Of a stretch of 64,000 nucleotides of DNA, positions 56,497 to 64,000 are shown piece after piece; within the stretch, counting starts at the first letter, position 1; each line of letters begins with the position of its first letter. The DNA comes from Meridianimarinicoccus aquatilis (GTDB lineage: Bacteria; Pseudomonadota; Alphaproteobacteria; Rhodobacterales; Rhodobacteraceae): the NCBI RefSeq assembly GCF_004358675.1, contig NZ_SMZO01000011.1, positions 43,380 to 107,379 on the forward strand, read 5' to 3'. Both the position numbers and the translations under genes were made by a program. The notes below the pieces were generated by a model. It was not told the origin of the DNA. It saw only the letters and a list, made by a program, of their open reading frames with translations, and searched no databases.

Positions 56497-57543
56497 TCAG
56501 CCGCGAAATAGTTCGGCAAATTGCGAAATGCTGCTGTCTTGTGTGGACCAATCGCACACGAGTCGCGCGCTCAACTGCTCATCCGGGTCGGCCCCTTCAA
56601 GCGATCCAGACCAGAGGTAGTACTTCGCTCCGGCATCTTGAAGCCGCTGGTGGGTGGCACGCGGCCAGCGGGCAAAGACCATATTGGCCTGAACCGCGTG
56701 ATCCGGTTGCACGCCAAGGGTTTTTAGCATGCTGCTAAGCCGGTCAGCGGCAGCGTTCGCCTTGCTGGCAAGGTCAAGCCACAGTCCGTCTTCAAGATAG
56801 GCGTCCATTTGGGCCGAAAGGTAGCGATGCTTGGAAAACAGATGCGCCCCGCGTTTGCGGCGTAGTTCGAATTCCCATGCCTTTTCCGGATCGAATAGAA
56901 CGACAGCCTCGACGCCCATCAACCCATTCTTGGTGCCGCCGAAGCTGAGCGCGTCGATACCCGCGCGCCACGTCATATCTGCTGGCGAACAGCCAAGCCT
57001 GACCAGCGCGTTGGAAAAGCGTGCGCCATCCATATGTACGGGCAAGCCGAAATCCTTGGCGATGGATGTGAGCGCGCGAATTTCATCCAAGCTATAGACG
57101 GTGCCCGCTTCGGTCGCCTGAGTAATTGACACTGGCCCGCGTTGTACCCCGTGCACCCCGCGTGATTGCTCTGCGGTGATGGTCGCGCGCAAAGAGTCCG
57201 GGTCCATCTTGCCGTCGCCGCCATCAACAAGGGTCAGCTTTGCCCCATTTGAGTAAAACTCTGGTGCGGCGCATTCATCTTCTTGGATGTGGGCGTGCCG
57301 TGCGCAAAACACGGTTTGCCAGGGCTGCGTAAGGCACGCAAGGATCAGCGCGTTAGCAGCCGTGCCCGTTGCAACCAGATACACCGCTGCATCGGGGGCT
57401 TCGAACGTTTCGCGAATTCGGTCCCGGACCCGGTCCATGATCGGATCGGCCCCATAGGAAGCCGCATACCCTTGGTTTGCGGCAGTCAGAGCGGCCATCA
57501 CGCGTGGATGCACGGGCCCTGAATTGTCAGAAGCGAAATGCAT
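56497..57543 (-). CDS. Low-specificity threonine aldolase/beta-eliminating lyase family
   Basis: 348 residues of the PLP-dependent aldolase group. The lysine that binds PLP lies in SFGGTKNGLMG. SDNSGPVHPRV at the N-terminus and HMDGARFSNALVRLG near the middle are family motifs. It cleaves threonine (and beta-hydroxy-amino acids) to glycine and aldehyde. It overlaps the YcgN-family gene by one base (TAATG) and is the last of a minus-strand run from ribF. Confidence 0.88.
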   Translation of the reverse strand: MHFASDNSGPVHPRVMAALTAANQGYAASYGADPIMDRVRDRIRETFEAPDAAVYLVATGTAANALILACLTQPWQTVFCARHAHIQEDECAAPEFYSNGAKLTLVDGGDGKMDPDSLRATITAEQSRGVHGVQRGPVSITQATEAGTVYSLDEIRALTSIAKDFGLPVHMDGARFSNALVRLGCSPADMTWRAGIDALSFGGTKNGLMGVEAVVLFDPEKAWEFELRRKRGAHLFSKHRYLSAQMDAYLEDGLWLDLASKANAAADRLSSMLKTLGVQPDHAVQANMVFARWPRATHQRLQDAGAKYYLWSGSLEGADPDEQLSARLVCDWSTQDSSISQFAELFRG

Positions 57544-58010
57544 TACAGATCCTCGATGATATGCTCTTCCCAGTCTTCTTCTGGCACCTCGTATTCGGGG
57601 AGGGTCCAGCCCTTAACTGACACATCGGCGTCATGCACGCTGTCCGGCGTTCCAGAAATAAGTGGGTGCCAGTCGTACAGTTTGCCACCCTCGTGCAGCA
57701 GCTTGTAGGCGCATGTGGAGGGCAGCCAGTACGCCACGTCCTTTAGTGTCTCTGGTTTAAGCACCACGCATTCAGGCACAAACTGTTTGCGGGTCTCGTA
57801 CTGACCACAGCGGCAGGTTTGATCGTCAAGCAAGCGGCACGCGATGCGCGTAAAATAGACATCTCCGGTATCGGCGTCTTCCAGCTTGTTCAGGCAGCAC
57901 TTTCCACAGCCGTCGCACAGAGCTTCCCACTCTTGGCTCGTGAGCTTGTGCAGAGGGTGACGTTCCCAAAAACGGGGACGCAGGCCGCGGCGATCTATCG
58001 GGTCATCTGT
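57543..58010 (-). CDS. YcgN family cysteine-cluster protein (UPF0260)
   Basis: 155 residues from MTDDPIDRRGLRPRFW; the frame reaches 58031. The cysteine cluster CDGCGKCCLNKLEDADTG, and CRCGQYETRKQFVPECVVL, matches UPF0260, which probably binds zinc or an iron-sulfur cluster. The function is unknown. It lies between ribF and the threonine aldolase. Confidence 0.9.
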   Translation of the reverse strand, partial: TDDPIDRRGLRPRFWERHPLHKLTSQEWEALCDGCGKCCLNKLEDADTGDVYFTRIACRLLDDQTCRCGQYETRKQFVPECVVLKPETLKDVAYWLPSTCAYKLLHEGGKLYDWHPLISGTPDSVHDADVSVKGWTLPEYEVPEEDWEEHIIEDL

Positions 58011-58034
58011 CATCCTGTCCCCAAAGCTCACGCG

Positions 58035-58964
58035 TCATAGCGCGGCAAGTATCAGACGCGCGCGCGCACTGTCATCATCCATCTGAGTAACAAGTGCGTC
58101 CAGACCGTCAAATTTCAATTCCGGGCGCAGGAAATCCACCAAGGCAACGGACAGGGTTGACCCATAAAGATCGCCCGAGAAATCAAAGATGAAGGTTTCA
58201 AAATTGGGGGTGTTTACGCCGAACATCGGGCGTACGCCCAGCGACGCAACGCCGTGATACAGCCCCGCATGCGGGCCATCCAGCACATCCACCAGCACGG
58301 CATAGACGCCAAAGGCAGGTGGATGCAGTCCGGCGAGAGACATGTTTGCCGTCGGATACCCAAGGGTCCGGCCCCGTTTCTCGCCATGCAGAATCGGTCC
58401 TTCGATTCTGTGCCAGTGACCGAGCATCGCGGCGGCATCACGCGGCTTGCCATCACTCAGCGCATCACGGATCCGGGTTGAAGAAACCGGCTCGCCTGTT
58501 TCAAAGCTCTGCAGCTCGGCAATGGTGACGTCAAAGCCCAACTCTTTGCCAAACCGCACCAGATCAGCGGCGGTGCCCATTCGACCTTTTCCAAAGCAGA
58601 AATCCGCCCCGACAACGACGTGCTTAAGCCCAAGGCCGCCCTTGATCACGTCGCGGGCAAACTCTTCGGCAGTCAGGGCGGAAAGGTCGGCATCGAACGG
58701 CAACGCGTACAACAGATCGACGCCGATCTTGTCCAGCCGGTGTGCTTTGGTTGCGGGTGTCATCAGCCGGAACGCAGGGGTGTCCGGACGGAAATACTCA
58801 CGTGGGTGGGGGTCGAACGTCACGACGCCAAGGGGCGTATCTTCTTTGAGAGCAAGGTCGATCACAGCCCGGTGTCCCAAATGCACGCCATCGAAATTGC
58901 CGATCGCGGCACTTGCTCCGCGAGCATCTGGTGGCAGGTTCGTATGGCGTGTGAAGGTCCGCAT
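58035..58964 (-). CDS. ribF: Bifunctional riboflavin kinase/FAD synthetase
   Basis: 309 residues. The nucleotidyltransferase domain begins AIGNFDGVHLGHRAVI, with TFDPHPREYF and VVGADFCFGKGRMG; SSTRIRDAL follows. The kinase domain has GRTLGYPTANMSL and NFETFIFDFSGDLYG. It phosphorylates riboflavin to FMN and adenylates it to FAD. It is 15 nt downstream of the MaoC-family gene. Confidence 0.96.
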   Translation of the reverse strand: MRTFTRHTNLPPDARGASAAIGNFDGVHLGHRAVIDLALKEDTPLGVVTFDPHPREYFRPDTPAFRLMTPATKAHRLDKIGVDLLYALPFDADLSALTAEEFARDVIKGGLGLKHVVVGADFCFGKGRMGTAADLVRFGKELGFDVTIAELQSFETGEPVSSTRIRDALSDGKPRDAAAMLGHWHRIEGPILHGEKRGRTLGYPTANMSLAGLHPPAFGVYAVLVDVLDGPHAGLYHGVASLGVRPMFGVNTPNFETFIFDFSGDLYGSTLSVALVDFLRPELKFDGLDALVTQMDDDSARARLILAAL

Positions 58965-58979
58965 CGCCGGTGGCGTATC

Positions 58980-59414
58980 CTATCCCCGCGACGGTGCCAA
59001 CACCGTTGCGCTGCCAGAAATCACCTGCGTATCGCCAACCCACGCTTCGCAATCCAAAGTGACGCGACGGCGTGTTTCCTTGATCTCGGTCACGGTGACA
59101 GTTGCCGTAACTTCAGAATCAAGCGGCACGGGGGCAAGGAACTTCAGGGACTGGCCCAGATAAATCGACCCCTGACCGGGCAGCCGTTCACCAAGCAGTG
59201 CCGAAAACAAGCTGCTGACCAGCATCCCGTGTGCAATGCGTTCTTTGAAGATAGAGGCGGCGCCTGCCGCATCGTCCAGATGAATCGGATTGCGGTCTTC
59301 GCTAACCTCGGCAAAGGCGCGAACGGTGGCATCATCCATCACCTTGCTGATGCTGCGCGACATACCGATTTCCAGATCTTCAAGAAATACGGTGCCAATT
59401 TCACTGCTACTCAT
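58980..59414 (-). CDS. MaoC-family (R)-specific hydratase-like protein
   Basis: 144 residues from MSSSEIGTVFLEDLEIGM. The hot-dog-fold hydratase motif FAEVSEDRNPIHLDDAAG holds the catalytic Asp/His pair, with RIAHGMLVSSLFSALLG after it. Members hydrate (R)-specific enoyl-CoA or act on related thioesters. The frame continues to 59591 but the start at 59414 gives the family length. The order MaoC-ribF is common in Rhodobacteraceae. Confidence 0.9.
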   Translation of the reverse strand: MSSSEIGTVFLEDLEIGMSRSISKVMDDATVRAFAEVSEDRNPIHLDDAAGAASIFKERIAHGMLVSSLFSALLGERLPGQGSIYLGQSLKFLAPVPLDSEVTATVTVTEIKETRRRVTLDCEAWVGDTQVISGSATVLAPSRG

Positions 59415-59481
59415 ATTCGTACGCTCCAGCTTAGTTTGGCGCATCATTATTGCGCGCAGGATGGTGCGAACACGCGGCCAG

Positions 59482-60354
59482 TCAGCGCAGGTGCCCGACA
59501 GAGAATGTTGTGGCAAGGCGTTCCTGCTGCAAGAACGCCTTGAGCTTATCCGGGTCGGGTTGCCGGTCAGTGCCGGTCTGCTCGGCCACAATGCCGCCGG
59601 TCACAAACAGGAAATCAATGTCTTCGCCCATGGCGCCGGCCAGATCAGTGCCCGGCCCGTCCCCTATGGCAAGAATGCGGTCGTCAGATACCTTGGCCAA
59701 AGCCGACAGGCGCCGCCGCGCCAGGTCGTAAATCGGTGGGTGCGGTTTCCCGAAATACAGGCTTTCACCGCCCATTTCCGTGTAAAGTTGCGCCAAAGCG
59801 CCTGCGCAATAGATCCGGCTATCCCCCTTATCTACAATGATGTCAGGGTTAGCGCAGAGCATCTTCAAGCCCTTCGTTTTGGCCAAAAGAAGTTGTCCGC
59901 GATAGTCGTCGGGCGTTTCGGTGGTGTCATCCAGCAGGCCCGTGCACACAATTCCGTCGGCTTCGTCCAGCGGTACAAGTGTGAATTCCGGTGTCGGAAG
60001 ATCCTCAGCCAGATCGGTGAAAAAGCTCATGTCGCGCTCTGGTCCCAAGTGGAACACTTTTTGCCCCACGATCCCATGCACCATCGCCGCTTGAGCGCTG
60101 TCCCCCGAGGTGGCGATATCGTCCCAGCAATCTCGTGGCGCGCCCAAACCGTCGAGTTGTGCCGCAACCTGATCGCGCGGGCGGGGTGAGTTCGTTACCA
60201 GGATCACCTTGCCGCCACTGGCGCGGAACGCCTGAAGTGCGGCCACGGCGCTGTCAAACACGTTTACCCCATTATGAAGGCAACCCCAAAGGTCGCAAAA
60301 GACGGCGTCATAGCTGGCGGATATGTCGGACAGGGAATCGATGATGCGGGTCAT
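59482..60354 (-). CDS. TIGR01459-type HAD-superfamily hydrolase
   Basis: 290 residues. The first Asp of HAD phosphatases lies in AVFCDLWGCLHNG (DxWG, as in the NagD-like class), the second motif is ILVTNSPRP, and the metal-binding Asp residues are in AIGDGPGTDLAGA. GKPHPPIYDLA is typical of the group. Substrate unknown. It is divergent from the dienelactone hydrolase gene, 176 nt apart. Confidence 0.9.
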   Translation of the reverse strand: MTRIIDSLSDISASYDAVFCDLWGCLHNGVNVFDSAVAALQAFRASGGKVILVTNSPRPRDQVAAQLDGLGAPRDCWDDIATSGDSAQAAMVHGIVGQKVFHLGPERDMSFFTDLAEDLPTPEFTLVPLDEADGIVCTGLLDDTTETPDDYRGQLLLAKTKGLKMLCANPDIIVDKGDSRIYCAGALAQLYTEMGGESLYFGKPHPPIYDLARRRLSALAKVSDDRILAIGDGPGTDLAGAMGEDIDFLFVTGGIVAEQTGTDRQPDPDKLKAFLQQERLATTFSVGHLR

Positions 60355-60530
60355 GCGTGCCTCTGGTCGGTAGGGTGCCGGGTGGGCAAATAGTGCCGCC
60401 CGGCCCCTCTATGCCAAAGACGGTAGCCGGTGACCAGCCGTGCCGTGCGATCGGACTCTGCACGGGAATGTCAACTTGATGCGCGACGGTCCCGTGCTAG
60501 CGTGCTCAAAGCACAGCATGGGAGCCAATA

Positions 60531-61427
60531 ATGACCGAACCGACTCGCAAGAAAGCCAGTGATTTCGACCCCCGGATCCTCGAAATTTTTGACGGCTATG
60601 TTCATGGCAAGATGACCAAGCGCGAATTCATCAGCAGGGCCGGAAAATACGCTGCCGCAGGTGTGACCGGGGCAATGCTCTTGGAACAGCTGGCGCCCAA
60701 TTATGCTTTGGCACAACAGGTTGCGCCAGATGATCCAGACATCGAAACCATGATCGAAGAGTATGAAAGCCCGGATGGCCATGGCACGATTCGCGGTCTG
60801 ATGGCCAAACCGGCAGGCGCGACCGGGCCGCTTCCCGCTGTTTTGGTCGTTCACGAGAATCGCGGCCTGAACCCCTATATCGAAGATGTGGTGCGGCGTG
60901 CGGCCAAGGCCGGTTATCTTGCCTTCGGCCCAGATGGGCTGACCCCGTTGGGCGGGTATCCGGGCACCGATGAAGAGGGGCGCGAGATGCAGCGCACCCT
61001 AGACGGTGCAAAACTGATGGAAGATTTTTTCGCAGCGTTTGAGCATCTTCGTGATCATTCGGGAAGCACGGGAAAGGTCGGGGCGGTAGGGTTCTGCTAC
61101 GGTGGCGGTGTATGCAACGCGCTGGCCGTTGCGTATCCTGATCTTGCCGCGTCTGTTCCATTCTACGGTCGCCAACCCGCTGCCGAGGATGTTCCGGCAA
61201 TTTCAGCACCGCTGATGATCCAGTATGCTGGGTTGGATGAGCGGATCAACGCAGGGTGGGAGGCGTATTCAGATGCGCTGAAGGCCAACCAAAAACAGTT
61301 CAGTGTGCATTTCTACCCAAATGTGAATCACGGTTTTCATAACGACACGACGCCCCGTTATGACGAAGCAGCGGCAACACTGGCTTGGGACCGGACGCTC
61401 AATTTCTTTGCTGACACCCTGAACTGA
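60531..61427 (+). CDS. Dienelactone hydrolase family protein with Tat-like leader
   Basis: 298 residues. The C-terminal alpha/beta-hydrolase core carries the nucleophilic Cys in [11 protein letters not shown], the acid Asp in [12 protein letters not shown] and the His in [12 protein letters not shown]. At the N-terminus [17 protein letters not shown] (28-44) resembles a twin-arginine signal but with KR instead of [24 protein letters not shown] is typical of DLH. Substrate unknown; probably exported. It is followed by the decayed segment. Confidence 0.9.
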   Translation: MTEPTRKKASDFDPRILEIFDGYVHGKMTKREFISRAGKYAAAGVTGAMLLEQLAPNYALAQQVAPDDPDIETMIEEYESPDGHGTIRGLMAKPAGATGPLPAVLVVHENRGLNPYIEDVVRRAAKAGYLAFGPDGLTPLGGYPGTDEEGREMQRTLDGAKLMEDFFAAFEHLRDHSGSTGKVGAVGFCYGGGVCNALAVAYPDLAASVPFYGRQPAAEDVPAISAPLMIQYAGLDERINAGWEAYSDALKANQKQFSVHFYPNVNHGFHNDTTPRYDEAAATLAWDRTLNFFADTLN

Positions 61428-61840
61428 GGCTGGCGCGGTGTGAGTTTGACGCAAAATTAAAGGGGGTGTCCGCAAACCGTGTTGGCGCGTTTGTTGTTTC
61501 AGACAATAGGCCAACCTTCTTCCGTGAAGCCTATGGGAAGATACCTATTGCTACATCACAACTTCCAACGTCTCTGGATGCGCTCGTAGATCTGAACCTT
61601 GCCCAAGTCCAGCGCGCCCAGGTGATGCCCATGAATCTCGGGCGAAAGAAGGAGGCGATTTCCGAGATGGAAGCGCGCGCAAGTCATGAGAAACCGTGTC
61701 CGTCCTGCGGTATCGAACGCTTTGCGGTCGGAGCAAGCCCAGTGGCCACCTGTAGTGCGACCTTGGGATCGAGAAATCCGGTGGTGGATACCAGACCGTA
61801 GCTGAACGTGGTGCAGACGTCCGCTTTACATCGCGAGCGG
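61428..61840. other. Gene-poor, probably decayed segment
   Basis: 413 nt with ORFs in both directions but no recognisable protein. A minus-strand frame (61684-61893) and a second overlapping frame could be parts of one broken gene; neither matches a known family. The segment marks the border between ordinary chromosome and the region with the transposase and truncated SDR. Confidence 0.4.
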
Positions 61841-62344
61841 TTAGGGTTTTTCGGTCGAGGCGAGCTGCCCCCGATAGCCTTCCAGCCGCGCATTGGCGTT
61901 GGTGTCGACCACCAGGATGACCGCCATCATGGCGATGGTCGTGATCAGACTTGTCCGCCAAAGGGGCGTCTCGAAGTAGAGGATCGCCAGCCCGCAGGCG
62001 GCGATGATCAGTGGGATGACCCTGAACACCGCGATCCGATACGCGTTCAAGACCCTATCGGCGCGCGCGCTTTCGTCAGCGATGAATCCGGTGGCATCGG
62101 TAGCGTATGCCGCTGAGACGCTCTTCAACCGGGCTTGGCTGGGGAAGAACAGGCCGACCCCTATAATGAGGATCAGTGTGCCCGCCACCAGCATAGGGAC
62201 GACATAAGCCCTTGCCATGTCGGTCCTACCCAGTTGCCAGAACCCCAAGCTCGCCACGAGAAAGGACAGGCCAAACAGGATGAAGAAACCGGAGGAGAGC
62301 ATTTCGGCTCTTGTCCAATCAGTTACCGTTTTCACGATGTCCAC
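61841..62344 (-). CDS. Putative inner-membrane protein
   Basis: 167 residues from the GTG at 62344, which has GAGG nearby; the frame extends to 62362 (TTG). Four hydrophobic segments are visible: MLSSGFFILFGLSFLVASLG, VVPMLVAGTLILIIGVGLFF, VIPLIIAACGLAILYF and LITTIAMMAVILVVD. The loop between the second and third is acidic. No family recognised. It may be linked with the truncated SDR 87 nt away. Confidence 0.6.
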   Translation of the reverse strand: MDIVKTVTDWTRAEMLSSGFFILFGLSFLVASLGFWQLGRTDMARAYVVPMLVAGTLILIIGVGLFFPSQARLKSVSAAYATDATGFIADESARADRVLNAYRIAVFRVIPLIIAACGLAILYFETPLWRTSLITTIAMMAVILVVDTNANARLEGYRGQLASTEKP

Positions 62345-62448
62345 GTTCTCGGCCCTCGCCAAATGCAGTTTCAGGTATCGGAGGGGTCGGCACGATGTGC
62401 CTATCGGCCCATGCCCCGCCTCATCAGTCTCGGTGGAATGCGAAGCCC

Positions 62449-63240
62449 TTACAGGCTCCAGCTGAACCCGGTGTCCTTCTCAGACCGCTCCCACAGCCTG
62501 ACCATGACCGGCTTGTCGTAAGCGTGGGCGTTCAGCGTGCCGCGGCCGACCGGGCCGACGAACTCTCTGGCCCCAGTAGGACCGTAGAGCGCGCGCTGCT
62601 CGGTGAGCGCCTCCTCGGTCGCGCACATCACCTCCGGATAGGCGCCCCGCTCGGCGGTCTGGACCATCGGCGTCTTGGTCATCAGCCACCAGACGAAGCG
62701 CATCGTCCGGCTGCCGCTGGTCGAGATCAGCGAGGTCGCGGATGAGCCGGGGTGGCAGACATAGATATCCACATTCCGGCCGGCGGCCTTCGCCCGGTCC
62801 TGAAGTTCGTAGGCGAACATCATCTGCGCCAGCTTGCTCTGACTGTAGGCGGTATTTGCGCCATAGCCCTTGTCCCAGTTCATGTCGTCGAAGCGGATGG
62901 TCTTCAGTCCCATGTTGTAGCCAAGGCTGGCGACGACGACGATCCGGCCCTTCGTTTCTTCGATGCGGTCGAACAGCATGCCGCACAGAGTGAAGTGGCC
63001 GTAGTGGTTGGTGCCGAGCTGGCTCTCGAATCCGTCAGACGTCAGCTTGCGGGTCGGCACCTGTGCGATGGCGGCGTTGCAGATCAGCGCGTCGATGCGC
63101 GGGGTGGTCTTCAACACCTCTTCGGCGGCCATGCGGACGGAAGCCTGCTCCGCGAGGTCCATGCGGACGAAGCGCACGGGCGCTGCGGCGCCGAACTCCT
63201 GCTTCAGCTCCTTCACGGCGGCGACGGATTTCTCCGAGCT
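62449..63240 (-). pseudogene. SDR-family oxidoreductase, N-terminus lost
   Basis: The reading frame keeps the middle and end of a short-chain dehydrogenase: IDALICNAAIAQVP, VVVASLGYNMGL, NTAYSQSKLAQ (the YxxxK) and HPGSSATSLIS. The expected N-terminal Rossmann motif (TGxxxGIG) is missing: the frame begins at about SSEKSVAAVKELKQ, immediately beside sequence belonging to the transposase gene's 3' flank. A GTG at 63216 could serve as a start but would not restore the cofactor fold. Insertion of the neighbouring element is the simplest cause. Confidence 0.75.
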
Positions 63241-64000
63241 ATGCCCGAAAGTTGGTGACGGCGTGATCAGGCGGCACTTTGAAGTTGCTTGATCCCGTCC
63301 TTGAATTCAATCCCTTCGATGATTTCGGGCATGCGGTTGGCACCATCGAGTTTGCGCCATTTTGTCTGGGCTGACATCATCAGCTTGAAGGCCATGGCGA
63401 GCCCGGTTTTACGGCTGAGGCACCCCTTGGTTTTACCAGTGCGATGCCGCACCGTGGCGAAGGTGCTTTCGATGGGATTGGTTGTGCGGATGTGCTTCCA
63501 ATGTTCAGCGGGGAAGTCATAGAATGCCAAGAGCACGTCGCGGTCTTTGGTCAATTTAGCGACGGCCTTGTCGTATTTTACGCCGTAGGTTGTGACGAAG
63601 AAGTCGAAGGCCGCCTCGGCATCCACGCGGGTTTCGGCCTGCCAAATATCGTGCAGATGACCTTTGGCTTTGGCCTGAACGGACTTCGGCATCGCGTTCA
63701 GAACATTGCCGGTCTTGTGGAACCAGCAGCGCTGTTCTTTCGTGGCACCAAAGACCTCGCGTAGCGCATGCCAGAACCCCAAAGCACCGTCACCAATGGC
63801 AAGGTCAGGCGCGTGGGTGAGCCCGCGTCGTTGCAGATCAAGCAGCAGTTCTCGCCAACTTTGGGTGCTTTCGCGGTAGCCATCAGCAAGGCCGATGATT
63901 TCCTTTCGACCCCATTCATCCGCGCCGATCAACACCAGGACACATTGTTTTTCTTCAGCCATTCGTGGGCGGAAGTAGACACCATCAGCCCAGATGTAGA
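63241..64000 (-). mobile_element. IS256-family insertion sequence, partial
   Basis: The transposase gene runs off the right edge; its left flank (63241-63266, ATGCCCGAAAGTTGGTGACG on the plus strand) probably holds one terminal inverted repeat. The other end is outside the window, so element length and target duplication cannot be read. Confidence 0.7.
63267..64000 (-). CDS. IS256/Mutator-family transposase, 5' end outside the window
   Basis: 244 codons are visible, continuing to the window edge (YIWADGVYFRPR before the internal Met at 63962). IGDGALGFWHALREVF and EQRCWFHKTGNVLNAMP carry the D and CxxxH-like core of the Mutator family; WKHIRTTNPIESTFATVRHRT contains the final Glu of the DDE triad. 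It is intact as far as seen and lies next to the truncated SDR. Confidence 0.93.
   Translation of the reverse strand, partial: YIWADGVYFRPRMAEEKQCVLVLIGADEWGRKEIIGLADGYRESTQSWRELLLDLQRRGLTHAPDLAIGDGALGFWHALREVFGATKEQRCWFHKTGNVLNAMPKSVQAKAKGHLHDIWQAETRVDAEAAFDFFVTTYGVKYDKAVAKLTKDRDVLLAFYDFPAEHWKHIRTTNPIESTFATVRHRTGKTKGCLSRKTGLAMAFKLMMSAQTKWRKLDGANRMPEIIEGIEFKDGIKQLQSAA

Noticed and set aside
61466..61801. 111-codon plus-strand ORF with KPCPSCG
   Set aside because: The single CxxC is not part of a recognised zinc-binding domain, and opposite-strand frames are equally plausible. Treated as decayed sequence.

Overview
The window reads as a chromosome segment of an alphaproteobacterium of the Roseobacter group (Rhodobacteraceae). 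The grounds are family-level: DUF1150 next to Hsp20, DUF2125 and DUF4170 proteins, two VPLPA-CTERM proteins, a short one-domain RNase D in front of the Kdo/Lpt genes, Lrp next to trxB, and alphaproteobacterial RpoH-type promoters. Coding density is high and most genes sit in tight, often overlapping operons. No tRNA, rRNA or CRISPR array was seen.

Layout. 1-5.4 kb: end of a lytic transglycosylase, radC, dnaJ-dnaK, alkB. 5.5-8.1 kb: cysQ-like phosphatase, kdsB, galU. 8.2-13 kb (minus): rnd-kdsD-lptC-lptA-lptB-hpf-ptsN, joining Kdo synthesis, LPS transport and stress regulation. 13-17.7 kb: an unknown protein, a VOC protein divergent from a LysR regulator, a ring-cleaving dioxygenase, a UbiB/COQ8-like kinase. 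17.7-21.2 kb (minus): the most unusual locus, a 990-residue protein with about twenty 29-residue helical repeats and a C-terminal HEMTH zinc-peptidase-like domain, overlapping by 11 nt with a 160-residue caspase/gingipain-like protein. 21.4-30.1 kb: rlmN, VPLPA-CTERM protein, IalB-like protein, serB, aldehyde dehydrogenase, pirin, mutY, DciA-like protein, DsbA-like protein. 30.1-36.1 kb (minus): pmbA, inositol-monophosphatase-like gene, DUF4170, waaA, lpxK, interrupted by an oppositely oriented VPLPA-CTERM gene. 36.3-44.6 kb: TbpB-like lipoprotein, DUF2125 protein, SDR plus short enoyl-CoA hydratase, HI0933-type flavoprotein, ubiK, lgt-midA-pgeF. 44.8-49.6 kb: lrp, trxB, hsp20-DUF1150, DUF465 protein, purE-purK. 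49.6-54.2 kb: solitary phnM, Nudix, EamA transporter, GNAT, bactofilin-like membrane protein, small unknown protein. 54.3-60.4 kb (minus): groES-groEL, then ribF, YcgN family protein, threonine aldolase, MaoC protein, HAD phosphatase. 60.5-64 kb: dienelactone hydrolase, then a decayed segment with a membrane protein and an SDR that lost its N-terminus next to an IS256-family transposase running off the window.

Shared themes. Envelope genes recur (kdsB, kdsD, waaA, lpxK, lptABC, lgt, pgeF, MltB-like). Protein quality control is represented by dnaKJ, groESL, hsp20, hpf and trxB. The dnaK, hsp20 and groES promoters share one architecture, CTTG, an 18-nt spacer and a C/T-rich ATAT- or TATCT-like -10. 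groESL also has a CIRCE operator, so dual RpoH/HrcA control is likely.
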